64,000 nt of DNA from DATBLE01 sp963734065 (GTDB taxonomy: Bacteria > Actinomycetota > Thermoleophilia > Gaiellales > Gaiellaceae), in NCBI GenBank assembly GCA_963734065.1, contig CAVTFN010000005.1:248001-312000 (forward strand). Direction: 5' to 3'. Within the stretch, counting starts at the first letter, position 1. Each line of letters opens with the position of its first letter. The notes under the pieces are model-generated. The model was given only the letters and a program-made list of their open reading frames with translations, did no database searches and was not told the DNA's origin. Positions 15,851 through 23,732 of the stretch are shown here, piece by piece. The position numbers were made by a program, and so were the translations under genes.

Positions 15851-16717
15851 GTGGCGACGCACGAGATTCGCCTCCTGTCGCTGATCGACGTCTTCGTCGA
15901 GTCGAGCTTCCTCGTGCTCGCGCGCAACATGGGCACACCGGTCTGGGCGCACACCTGGGGGTTCCTGATCCTCGGCAACCCGGCGGGGCCGATCCTCGTC
16001 GACACCGGCGCGCGCGATCCCGAGATCATGCAGCGCCTCGGGATGGAGGGGCGGATCGACGAGGAGATGCGGCTCGAGAACGCGCTCGCCGCGCACGGCG
16101 TGGCGATCGACGACGTGGCGGCCGTGCTGCACACGCACTGCCACATCGACCACGCGGGCCAGGACGAGCGCTTCCCGATGGCCACGCCGGTCGTGATCAA
16201 CCGCCGCGAGCTCGAGCACTCGGTGTCCGGGCTGATGGGTGGGCAGTATCCGCCGGAGTACGTGAAGCACCACGTCGACCGTCTCCACGCCCCGGGCGCC
16301 CTGCGCCTGCTCGATCTCGAGCTGTCGGGGCCGGACGAGATCTTCGAAGGGATCGTGTGCGAGGCGGCCGGCGGGCACACGGAGGGCTCGATGAACGTCC
16401 TGGTGGAGACCGCCGAGGGAACGGCGTGCCTCTGCGGCGACATCGTCTACGACGTCCAGAACCAGATCGTCGAGCCGTGGCACATCGGGCTGGATCACGA
16501 GCCACAGACGACCGGCAACCACACGATGCGGAAGCGCGAGGAGAAAGCGGCGATCAAGCGGGCGCTGAACCGCGACTTCGTCCTGCCGGGACACGACTTC
16601 CCGGCCCGGGTCGAGGGCGGCCGCGTCGTCGCCCGGCTGAAGCACGAGGTGCCGGGGCCGGAGTTCGACGTCGCCGAGTTCGCAGCCGAGGTGGCCGTGC
16701 CGGTCGCCGCCGTCTGA
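15851..16717 (+). CDS. Metallo-beta-lactamase fold hydrolase (N-acyl-homoserine lactonase-like)
   Basis: A 288-residue MBL-fold protein. HTHCHIDH (residues 94-101) contains the HxHxDH di-zinc motif. Further ligands are probably His in AAGGHTEGSMNVLV, Asp in LCGDIVYDVQNQ and His in VLPGHDFPAR. The overall layout resembles AiiA/AttM lactonases, but many relatives act on other lactones or esters, so quorum quenching is not proven. A good promoter places transcription at the GTG start, with no ribosome site. Confidence 0.8.
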   Translation: MATHEIRLLSLIDVFVESSFLVLARNMGTPVWAHTWGFLILGNPAGPILVDTGARDPEIMQRLGMEGRIDEEMRLENALAAHGVAIDDVAAVLHTHCHIDHAGQDERFPMATPVVINRRELEHSVSGLMGGQYPPEYVKHHVDRLHAPGALRLLDLELSGPDEIFEGIVCEAAGGHTEGSMNVLVETAEGTACLCGDIVYDVQNQIVEPWHIGLDHEPQTTGNHTMRKREEKAAIKRALNRDFVLPGHDFPARVEGGRVVARLKHEVPGPEFDVAEFAAEVAVPVAAV

Positions 16718-16776
16718 GCTACGGATTCTGCGCCCGGCTCGTGTAGCGTCAGCGACCACACCCGAAAGGAGCTCCC

Positions 16777-17178
16777 ATGGAATTGCCCGAGAACGTCCGT
16801 AAGCGTCTCGAGGAACCGAACTTCTGGCATCTGGCGACGGTGAATCCGGACGGCTCGCCCCAGTCGAGCACCGTCTGGGTCGACGTCCGCGACGGCAAGA
16901 TCCTCGTCAACAGCGCTCTGGGCCGCAAGAAGCCGCGGAATCTCGAGCACGAGCCGCGGGTCGCGCTCTCGTGGCACGGGACCGGCGACGGCGGCTACCT
17001 GAGCTACGGGATCCAGGGACGGATCGTCGACAGCTACACCGGCGATCAGGCCGAGTCGGACATCGACTCGCTGGCGCAGAAGTACATCGGCCAGTCGCCG
17101 TATCCGTGGCGGAGCCCCGGCGAGCAGCGGATCAGCTACCTGGTCGAGCCGACGCACGTCTTCGGCATGGGGGACTGA
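16777..17178 (+). CDS. PPOX-class (F420/FMN-binding) oxidoreductase
   Basis: A 133-residue split-barrel flavoprotein. FWHLATVNPDGSPQSSTVWVD is the typical pyridoxamine-oxidase-fold opening, and KKPRNLEHEPRVALSW follows. In actinobacteria most proteins of this length and pattern use F420 as cofactor, but sequence alone does not exclude FMN or heme. An AAAGGAG site precedes the ATG. Function unknown. Confidence 0.82.
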   Translation: MELPENVRKRLEEPNFWHLATVNPDGSPQSSTVWVDVRDGKILVNSALGRKKPRNLEHEPRVALSWHGTGDGGYLSYGIQGRIVDSYTGDQAESDIDSLAQKYIGQSPYPWRSPGEQRISYLVEPTHVFGMGD

Positions 17179-17242
17179 CTCGGGCAGCGCGCTCGGGGCA
17201 CCCGTCCCCTTCACCGGCCGCTACGCCCTGCAGGGCCGGTCG

Positions 17243-18061
17243 ATGCGGGCCGGGGTCGAGCTCTGGGCCCGCGACGCCGGTCGGGAGCTCTTCGTTCTGG
17301 ACGACGGGAGCGACGCGCAGCTGGCGGCCACGGTCCACCGCCGGCTCGTCGAGCAGGGCTGTGAGCCGGTTCTCGGCCCGTACGGGAGCGACACCACACG
17401 GACGGTCGCGCGCGCCCGCGGTGGCCGTGTGGTCTGGAACCACGGCGCAGCGGCGGACGACGTCCAGCAGCTGCCGGGCGTCGTCTCCGTGGCGACTCCT
17501 GCGAGCGGCTACCTCGTTGCGCTCGCGCAGACGGCCGCCGGGCTCGGAGCGGCGCGCCTCGCCGTCCTGACCGCCCCCGGGGCGTTCGCGGCGGCGGCGC
17601 GGGAAGGGCTCGAACGGAAGGCACCCGCCCTCGGGGTCGAGCTCGTCGGCGATCCGACCGGCGCCGACGGCGTGCTCCTGTGCGGCCCGGTCGAGTGGGA
17701 GGCGGAGCGATTTCGAGAGCTGGACCGCCGTGGGCTTCTCTTCGGCGGCGTCTCGCCCGGGCTCCCGGACGCCCCACGCGCCTGGCCGGACGGCACGCTC
17801 GCGCCCGTCCAGTGGCATCCCGACCTGGGCGGGCCGTCGAGACTGGAGGACTACGTCGCGGCGCAGGCGTACGCCGCGGCGCTGATCGCCGAGCGCTGCC
17901 TCGCGCTCGACCCTGCAGATCCGCTGTCGGCCGCCCTCTCGCTCGCCACCGACACCTTCTTCGGCCGGTTCGAGCTGGACGAAACGGGCCTCCAGAGCGG
18001 CCACCGACTCTCCGTCGTCCGCTGGCAACACGGCCGCCAGACCCTCGTGCAGCCGGCATAG
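17243..18061 (+). CDS. Periplasmic-binding-fold protein (branched-chain amino acid type), start unclear
   Basis: At least 272 residues related to Leu/Ile/Val-type substrate-binding proteins; GPYGSDTTRTVARARGG and DYVAAQAYAAALIAE fit the fold. The first beta strand (GAPVPFTGRYALQGRSM) is encoded before the ATG at 17243, yet no in-frame ATG, GTG or TTG exists back to the stop at 17000-17002. The true start is therefore non-canonical (for example CTG at 17228), or the 5' end is damaged. There is no signal peptide, so it may be a cytoplasmic sensor rather than an importer component. Confidence 0.65.
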   Translation: MRAGVELWARDAGRELFVLDDGSDAQLAATVHRRLVEQGCEPVLGPYGSDTTRTVARARGGRVVWNHGAAADDVQQLPGVVSVATPASGYLVALAQTAAGLGAARLAVLTAPGAFAAAAREGLERKAPALGVELVGDPTGADGVLLCGPVEWEAERFRELDRRGLLFGGVSPGLPDAPRAWPDGTLAPVQWHPDLGGPSRLEDYVAAQAYAAALIAERCLALDPADPLSAALSLATDTFFGRFELDETGLQSGHRLSVVRWQHGRQTLVQPA

Positions 18062-18131
18062 CCGGTCGGCCGCGACCACGGTTTCGCCTCGTAGAGCGCA
18101 TGACCGTTCCTGGTTTGACACAGGGGGCGGT

Positions 18132-18908
18132 ATGACTGGAGAATCGGATGCGGTGGGCCTGAGCGACGTCTCCGTGTTGATCCCGTCCTCGGCCGACGAG
18201 GCGGTCGCGGCGTTCGGCGACGGCAAGGACGTCACGGTGGTCGCCGGCGGGACGATCGTGCTGCCCGACCTCGTTGCCGGACGGCTCCGGCCGAAGAGCG
18301 CTCTGTTCCTCGGGCGGGCCGGCCTGTCGGGAATCGCACGCGCCGACGGCCGTGTGACGATCGGGGCGGCGACACCGGTCTCGGAGCTCGCCGACGCGGA
18401 TGCGCCGCTCGCCGAGGCCGCCCGGCACGTCGGCGACCTCGAGGTGCGCGCGCAGGCGACCGTCGGCGGCAACCTCTGCTCCGTCGCCTCCGACGACGCA
18501 CCGCGCGGCGACCTCCAGGCGCCGCTGCTCGCGCTCGCCGCGAGCGTGCGCTCGACCGGGAAAGACGGCGAGAAGACAGAGCCGCTGGAGGACTTTCTCG
18601 CAGACGGGGCGGGCCGGCTCGTGCTGGACGTCTCCTACGACGACGCCCCTCGGCAGGCGGGCTACGCGTCGGTCTGGCGCCCCCACACACACCACTACAC
18701 GATCCTCGCGGTCGCGGCCGCGAAGCGCGACGGCGAGCTCCGGGTGGCGGCCACCGGGGTCGGCCCGAAGGCCGTCCTCGTCAGCCCGGACGACCCGCTC
18801 GCGGCGCTCGACCTCCGCGACGATCCGCTCGCCTCGGCGTGGTATCGCGCCCGGCTGTTGCCGCGCCTCGTCCAGCGCGCGCTCGCCAACCTCGAGGAGG
18901 CCGGATGA
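18132..18908 (+). CDS. Molybdenum hydroxylase FAD-binding (medium) subunit
   Basis: A 258-residue CoxM/XdhB-like subunit. The two FAD-contact loops are VVAGGTIVLPDLVAG and QATVGGNLCSVASDD, followed by the CO-dehydrogenase flavoprotein C-terminal domain. It moves electrons from the 2Fe-2S subunit to the final acceptor. A GGGGGCGG stretch precedes the ATG at 18132. Its last 4 bp overlap the iron-sulfur gene, starting a four-gene operon. Confidence 0.9.
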   Translation: MTGESDAVGLSDVSVLIPSSADEAVAAFGDGKDVTVVAGGTIVLPDLVAGRLRPKSALFLGRAGLSGIARADGRVTIGAATPVSELADADAPLAEAARHVGDLEVRAQATVGGNLCSVASDDAPRGDLQAPLLALAASVRSTGKDGEKTEPLEDFLADGAGRLVLDVSYDDAPRQAGYASVWRPHTHHYTILAVAAAKRDGELRVAATGVGPKAVLVSPDDPLAALDLRDDPLASAWYRARLLPRLVQRALANLEEAG

Positions 18909-19360
18909 ACCTGAAGGTGAACGGCGTCGAGCACGAGGTCGAGAGCCACGCGCTCCGGCCGCTGCTCCACGTGCTGCGCGAGGAGCTCGGGATCACGAGC
19001 CCGAAGGCCGGCTGCCAGCAGGGCGGCTGCGGGACCTGCACCGTGCTCGTCGACGGCGAGCCGCGGCGCTCGTGCCTCCTCCCGCTGGCCGCGGTCGACG
19101 GCGCTGCGATCACCACGGTCGAAGGAATCGGCACGCCCGAGCAGCTCGGGCCGGTCCAGGCCGCGTTCCACGACAAGTACGGCTCCCAGTGCGGGTTCTG
19201 CACCCCGGGGATGCTGCTCGCGACCCACGCGCTGATCGAGCGCTCGCCGAAGGCCGGGCGCGACGAGATCGAGGAGGCGCTCGCCGGCCACGTGTGCCGC
19301 TGCACCGGCTACGTGAAGATCCTCGAAGCCGTCGAGGCGGCGGTCGGGAGCGCGTCGTGA
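18905..19360 (+). CDS. Molybdenum hydroxylase 2Fe-2S (small) subunit
   Basis: A 151-residue CoxS-like subunit. The N-terminal plant-ferredoxin cluster is CQQGGCGTCTVLVDG with a fourth Cys in RRSCLLPL. The C-terminal helical cluster is CGFCTPGML and HVCRCTGYVK. Length and both motifs are complete. It starts with ATG overlapping the FAD-subunit stop and ends overlapping the GTG of the large subunit. Confidence 0.93.
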   Translation: MNLKVNGVEHEVESHALRPLLHVLREELGITSPKAGCQQGGCGTCTVLVDGEPRRSCLLPLAAVDGAAITTVEGIGTPEQLGPVQAAFHDKYGSQCGFCTPGMLLATHALIERSPKAGRDEIEEALAGHVCRCTGYVKILEAVEAAVGSAS

Positions 19361-20724
19361 AGGCCGTCGGCGCCCGGCTGCCGCGGTACGACGGGGTCGC
19401 GCACGTCACCGGCCGCACGGAGTTCGTGGACGACGTCCGCGTTCCGAACATGCTCTGGGCAAAGGCGCTCCGCTCGCCCGTCCACCACGCGGGGATCACG
19501 AAGCTGGACACGAAGAAGGCCGCGGCGATGAAGGGCGTCCACGCAGTCGTCACCTGGGAGGACGTCCCGCGCCTCGTCTACGGCCACCTCGAAGCGCTCG
19601 GCATCCCCGGCGACGAGCCGCTGCTCGCCAAGGACGAGGTGCGCTACAAGGGCCAGCCGATCGCGCTCGTCGCAGCCGAGGACGAGGAGACCGCGCAACT
19701 CGCCACCGAGGCGATCGAGATCGATTTCGACGAACGCCCGGCGCTCTTCGACATCCGCAAGGCGGCCGACCCCGACGCTCCGCAGATCCACCACTGGGGG
19801 AACTGGTATCCCCACTTCGAGGCGGAGATGGATGTCCGCCAGATCCGCAAGGGCGACATCGAGCGCGCATTCGACCAGGCCGACACGATCGTCTCCGGCG
19901 TCTACCGGCCGGCGGCGATCGAACAGGCGCCGTTGGAGACCCAGATCGCGCTCGCGGTGCCGGAGCCCAGCGGCCGGCTGACGATCTACTCCTGCACCCA
20001 GGCGCTGTACTTCTCGATGGGCGTGGTCGCCGCACACCTCGAATGGCCTCTGAACAGGCTCAAGTTCGTCGGCGGCACCGTCGGCGGCGGCTTCGGCGGC
20101 AAGGTCGACACCGCGGCCGAGACCGTCAGCGCGCTGGCCGCGCTGAAAGCCGGACGCCCGGTGAAGTGGCGCTGGACGCGCGAGGAGGAGTTCCTCTGCT
20201 CGTCGACCCGCGCGCCGTGGCACATGGAGATCGCCGACGCGGTCACCAAGGACGGCTGGATCCTGGGCCGCAAGATGCTCACGCTCCACGACTCCGGCGC
20301 GTACGCGCGGTTCTCGCCGTACGGCGTGACCAAGCACAGCTTCCACCACACCGGCGCGTACACGATCCCCAACCTCCACTTCGACGGCTACGTCGTCTTC
20401 ACGAACCGCGTGCCGACGACCGCGATGCGTGGCTTCGGCGTCACCTCGGTCTCCTTCGCGACCGAGACGCACGTCAGCCGCACCGCCGAGGTGCTCGGCA
20501 TGGATCCCTTCGAGCTGCGGCTGAAGAACGCGAACCGGATCGGCGACACCTCGCCGAACGGGATCGCCTACACCGACCCGTCCACCGTGCCGACCATCCA
20601 CTCCATCGCGGAGGCGATCGGGCACGAATTGCCCGGCGACTACCGCGCGATGACCCGCGACCCGCGGGGTGGCGACCTGCTCCCCGAGCACCTCGTCGCC
20701 CAGGTCGGGGAGGTGGATCACTGA
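19357..20724 (+). CDS. Molybdopterin-binding subunit, N-terminal half (split large subunit)
   Basis: 455 residues corresponding to the first half of a XdhA/CoxL-like catalytic subunit: the a/b hammerhead domain (GRTEFVDDVRVPNMLWAK) and the first molybdopterin domain with GGTVGGGFGGK and TTAMRGFGV. It stops in TGA overlapping the ATG of the next gene (TGATG at 20722-20726). The single ~770-residue subunit is thus made as two polypeptides, as in bacterial nicotinate dehydrogenase. The CO-dehydrogenase active-site loop is absent, so this is not a CODH. Confidence 0.88.
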   Translation: MKAVGARLPRYDGVAHVTGRTEFVDDVRVPNMLWAKALRSPVHHAGITKLDTKKAAAMKGVHAVVTWEDVPRLVYGHLEALGIPGDEPLLAKDEVRYKGQPIALVAAEDEETAQLATEAIEIDFDERPALFDIRKAADPDAPQIHHWGNWYPHFEAEMDVRQIRKGDIERAFDQADTIVSGVYRPAAIEQAPLETQIALAVPEPSGRLTIYSCTQALYFSMGVVAAHLEWPLNRLKFVGGTVGGGFGGKVDTAAETVSALAALKAGRPVKWRWTREEEFLCSSTRAPWHMEIADAVTKDGWILGRKMLTLHDSGAYARFSPYGVTKHSFHHTGAYTIPNLHFDGYVVFTNRVPTTAMRGFGVTSVSFATETHVSRTAEVLGMDPFELRLKNANRIGDTSPNGIAYTDPSTVPTIHSIAEAIGHELPGDYRAMTRDPRGGDLLPEHLVAQVGEVDH

Positions 20725-21830
20725 TGGCCAAGCACCGGGGCCGGGGGATCTCGGCGATCGAGTATCCGACGGGGATGAACCAGAACGGGGACCCGTCGCA
20801 GGCGTGGATCAAGATGAAGCCGGACGGCCGTGTCGACGTCTTCTCGGGAACGTCGGACATCGGCAACGGCTCGAAGACGATCCAGAGCCAGATCGTCGCG
20901 GAGACGCTGGGCGTCCCCTACGAGTGGATCACGTACGACAACTCGAACACCGACTCGTCACCGGTCTGCACGGGCACCTTCGCCTCGCGCGCGACCTTCG
21001 TCGCCGGCAAGGCCGTCGAGAAGGCGGCGTTGAGCGCCAGGCAGAAGCTGCTCGAGATCGCGGCCAAGGAACTGGAGATCGCGCCGGACGACCTCGAGGT
21101 CGTCGACGGCGAGGTGATCGCCAAGGGCGCGCCGCAGAAGAAGATCGGCGTCCCCGATGTCGCGGCCGCCGCGACCTGGACGCACGGCGAGCTGATCACC
21201 GGCACCGGCGCGCATCTGAACCCGTACGCAGCAATCGTCGAGCCCGAAACCGGCAAGGTCGACAGCCCGCCGCACGCCGCCATCTCCTACGCCGCCTGCG
21301 CCGCCGAGGTCGAGGTGGACGACGAGACCGGCGAGGTCCGCGTCGAGCACCTCTGGCAGTGCTTCGACGTCGGCCGGGCGATCAACCCGACGCTCGTCGA
21401 GGGCCAGATCCAGGGCGGCGCCCTGATGGGCCTGGGCCTGGGCGTGCTCGAGGAGTGCTACCCCTACTATCCGAGCGCCGAGCACCGGGGCGGCGAGTTC
21501 GGTTCCTACCTCGCGCCCGGGATCAAGGGGCTGCCGAAGATCGACACGATCATCATCGAGAACCCGTCCGAGGCCGGCCCCTACGGGGCGAAGGGGATCA
21601 GCGAGATGGCCAACAATCCACAGCCGCCGGCGATCGTGGCTGCGGTCTACGCCGCCGTCGGCGTCTGGGTGACGGAGCTCCCGGTCACGCCCGAGCGGGT
21701 GTTGCGCGCCCTCGAGCAGAAGGATCGCGGGCCACGTGAGGACGGCAAGTGGGTGATCTTCGACGAGGACATCTCGGTCAACACGGTCGCGGCCGAGGGT
21801 TCGCGCTTCCACTTCCCGGTCGGTGGCTGA
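20724..21830 (+). CDS. Molybdopterin-binding subunit, C-terminal half (split large subunit)
   Basis: 368 residues forming the second molybdopterin domain. GTSDIGNGSKTIQSQIVAE is a typical cofactor loop. The catalytic glutamate is likely in PYGAKGISEMANN, matching the GxGE position of xanthine dehydrogenase. With the preceding 455-residue half it makes a complete subunit. The substrate is not deducible; neither half shows the residues that would identify purine, nicotinate or aldehyde with certainty. Confidence 0.87.
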   Translation: MAKHRGRGISAIEYPTGMNQNGDPSQAWIKMKPDGRVDVFSGTSDIGNGSKTIQSQIVAETLGVPYEWITYDNSNTDSSPVCTGTFASRATFVAGKAVEKAALSARQKLLEIAAKELEIAPDDLEVVDGEVIAKGAPQKKIGVPDVAAAATWTHGELITGTGAHLNPYAAIVEPETGKVDSPPHAAISYAACAAEVEVDDETGEVRVEHLWQCFDVGRAINPTLVEGQIQGGALMGLGLGVLEECYPYYPSAEHRGGEFGSYLAPGIKGLPKIDTIIIENPSEAGPYGAKGISEMANNPQPPAIVAAVYAAVGVWVTELPVTPERVLRALEQKDRGPREDGKWVIFDEDISVNTVAAEGSRFHFPVGG

Positions 21831-22215
21831 CAGCTCGTTCGGCACCTGGAACGGCGTCGATGCCTGGGAGTTCCGTCCGGGCGTCAACATCCACGCCGCC
21901 GGCGGCGAGCAGGCGCTCGTCTGCCGCGTGAACTACGACCCCGGATTCGGCGTCGACACGCACGCGCACGAGCACACCGAGCAGGTGATGATCGTCACCG
22001 AGGGCGAGCTGGAGCTGACCGTCGCCGGCGAGACGCGCACCCTGCGCGCCGGCGACTGGGCGGTGATCAACCGCGGGGTCGAGCACGCCGTCCGCACCGA
22101 GAACGGCGCGCAGTTCATCGAGGCGCTCGCGCCCGTGCCGCTCGACCACGTTCCGGACCCGGAGCGCGATCTCGTGCTCGGCCCGGACGGCGGCTCGCAG
22201 CACGTCGACGCCTGA
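21823..22215 (+). CDS. Cupin-domain protein in the molybdo-enzyme operon
   Basis: A 130-residue single cupin. Motif 1 is THAHEHTEQVMIVTEGELEL and motif 2 is GDWAVINRGVEHAVRTE, giving three His and a Glu for metal. It begins with GTG 8 bp inside the end of the hydroxylase gene, so it belongs to that operon and may act on the same substrate or product. Exact role unknown. Confidence 0.8.
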   Translation: MADSSFGTWNGVDAWEFRPGVNIHAAGGEQALVCRVNYDPGFGVDTHAHEHTEQVMIVTEGELELTVAGETRTLRAGDWAVINRGVEHAVRTENGAQFIEALAPVPLDHVPDPERDLVLGPDGGSQHVDA

Positions 22216-22338
22216 CGATCGAAGACGCCCTCGGCATCGCGCCAGGAGCGGAGATCGAGAGCCAAATCGACCCACAACCGCCACGGTCCGGCGCGCATTG
22301 AACCGATAGCGTTTTCGCCAGAGGGCGGCGGGACGGCT

Positions 22339-22369
22339 CCCCACCCATGGGTGGGGGTTTGGGGCAAGG
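22339..22369. repeat. CCCACCC palindrome with GGGGCAAGG
   Basis: CCCCACCC-AT-GGGTGGGG (8-bp arms, 22339-22356), followed by GTTT and GGGGCAAGG at 22361-22369. A near copy lies at 37574-37601 in opposite orientation, so this is probably a second dispersed palindromic repeat. The rest of the 247-bp gap shows only a possible TAGAGT -10 at 22421-22426 for the tautomerase gene. Confidence 0.6.
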
Positions 22370-22462
22370 GCCGGCGTTCAGCCGGGCCGCACGACCGGCT
22401 CGAAGACGCGGAAACGGCGGTAGAGTCGGCTCTTCCCGGCCAACCGAGCAGAGGAGATCACC

Positions 22463-22645
22463 ATGCCCTGGATCGACGTCAAGCTGTTCGACACACGCGT
22501 GAACGAGGAGTCGGTGCCGAAGATGATCGAGGCGCTGACGAAGGCGCTCGCCGAGACGAGCGGGGCGTCGCCCGACCACATCCACGTCCTCATCCAGGGC
22601 GTTCCTCCCAAGAACTGGGGAACGGCCGGCAAGCAGCTTGTCTGA
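22463..22645 (+). CDS. 4-oxalocrotonate tautomerase-family enzyme
   Basis: A 60-residue tautomerase-superfamily protein. After Met removal Pro-1 becomes the catalytic base (MPWIDVKLFDTR), and the rest has the beta-alpha-beta layout of 4-OT-like enzymes. AGAGGAGATC precedes the ATG. The TTG start of the SDR gene overlaps its last codons, so they are coupled. It would interconvert keto and enol forms of a small dicarbonyl acid; the substrate is unknown. Confidence 0.87.
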   Translation: MPWIDVKLFDTRVNEESVPKMIEALTKALAETSGASPDHIHVLIQGVPPKNWGTAGKQLV

Positions 22646-23321
22646 CGGCGACAGCCGCGTCTTCCTGATCACGGGCGCCTCGAGCGGCATCGGCGAGACG
22701 ACCGCGAGACACGCAGCGGCGGCGGGCTACCGGGTCGTCCTCGCCGCCCGCTCCACCGAGAAGCTGGAGGCACTCGCCGGCGAGCTGGGCGGGCTGGCGG
22801 TCACCTGCGACGTGACCGAATGGGCCGACCAGGAGGCGCTGGTCGAGCGCGCGCTCGCCGAGTACGGCCGGATCGACGTCGCGTTCGCGAACGCGGGCTT
22901 CGGCGGCAAGCGCGGCTTCAAGGCCGACACGCCGGAGCTCTGGCGGGCGATGGTGCTGACGAACGTCTACGGAGCGGCGCTGACGATCCGCGCCTGCATG
23001 GACGCGCTGGTCGAGACGAAGGGACACCTGATCCTCACCTCGTCGCTCGCGGGGCGCCGCTCGCTGCCGGGCTCGCTGTACTCGGCGACGAAGTTCGCGG
23101 TGACGTCGATGGGTGAGAGCGCCCGCCTGGAGCTGAACGGCACCGGCGTCCGCGTCACGCTGATCGAGCCCGGCATGGTGGACACGCCGTTCTTCGACGA
23201 GCGTCCGGTCGGAATGCTCGAACCGGACGACGTCGCGCGGGCGGTGATGTTCGCCGTCTCGCAGCCGCCGCACGTGGACGTGAACGAGATCCTCGTCCGA
23301 CCGACGAACCAGGAGACCTGA
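22638..23321 (+). CDS. Short-chain dehydrogenase/reductase (SDR)
   Basis: A 227-residue classical SDR: the TGASSGIGE cofactor motif, ANAGFGG (NNAG equivalent), and the catalytic Ser and Tyr-Lys in LTSSLAGRR and YSATKFAV. Arg residues after the second strand (AARSTEK) favour NADP. It uses a TTG start overlapping the tautomerase gene by 8 bp. The thioesterase gene follows 6 bp later. Substrate unknown. Confidence 0.87.
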   Translation: MSDGDSRVFLITGASSGIGETTARHAAAAGYRVVLAARSTEKLEALAGELGGLAVTCDVTEWADQEALVERALAEYGRIDVAFANAGFGGKRGFKADTPELWRAMVLTNVYGAALTIRACMDALVETKGHLILTSSLAGRRSLPGSLYSATKFAVTSMGESARLELNGTGVRVTLIEPGMVDTPFFDERPVGMLEPDDVARAVMFAVSQPPHVDVNEILVRPTNQET

Positions 23322-23327
23322 TCGGCG

Positions 23328-23732
23328 GTGGAGGACCTGACCGAGCGCGTCCGGATGGCGGTGGCGCAGCAGCCGTTCATGACGACGCTCGGCGTCACCG
23401 TCGCGCACGCCGCGCCGGGCGAGGTCGACCTCGAGCTCCCATTCGACGAGCGCCTCGCCCAGCAGCACGGCTTCCTGCACGCCGGCGCGGTCGCGGCGGT
23501 GCTCGACAGCGCCTGCGGCTATGCCGCCTGGGCGGCTGCGGACGGCGAGGTCGACGTGCTCACGGTCGAGTACAAGATCAACCTGCTCGAGCCCGCGGTC
23601 GGCGAGCGGGTGCTCTGCCAGGGCCGCGTCGTCCGCTCCGGCGGCCGATTGACCGTCTGCCGCGGGGAGGCGTACGCAGACGGGAAGCTCGTGGCCGCGA
23701 GCACGACGACGATGGCGGTCCGCGCCCGATGA
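23328..23732 (+). CDS. PaaI-type hotdog thioesterase
   Basis: A 134-residue hotdog protein. QQHGFLHAGAVAAVLDSACG is the PaaI/YdiI active-site signature, with the catalytic acid in the following helix. It would release a free acid from an (aromatic) acyl-CoA. The GTG start follows the SDR stop closely, and its TGA overlaps the ATG of the acyl-CoA synthetase, which could make the thioester it hydrolyses. Confidence 0.85.
   Translation: MEDLTERVRMAVAQQPFMTTLGVTVAHAAPGEVDLELPFDERLAQQHGFLHAGAVAAVLDSACGYAAWAAADGEVDVLTVEYKINLLEPAVGERVLCQGRVVRSGGRLTVCRGEAYADGKLVAASTTTMAVRAR

Noticed and set aside
18115..18135. TTGACA and TATGAC as a promoter for the FAD-subunit gene
   Set aside because: The two hexamers are only about 10 bp apart and the second overlaps the start codon, so they cannot act as a -35/-10 pair.
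19357..21830. Aerobic CO dehydrogenase
   Set aside because: CoxD/E-like maturation genes are present, but the large subunit lacks the CODH active-site loop (it has TTAMRGFGV) and is split in two.
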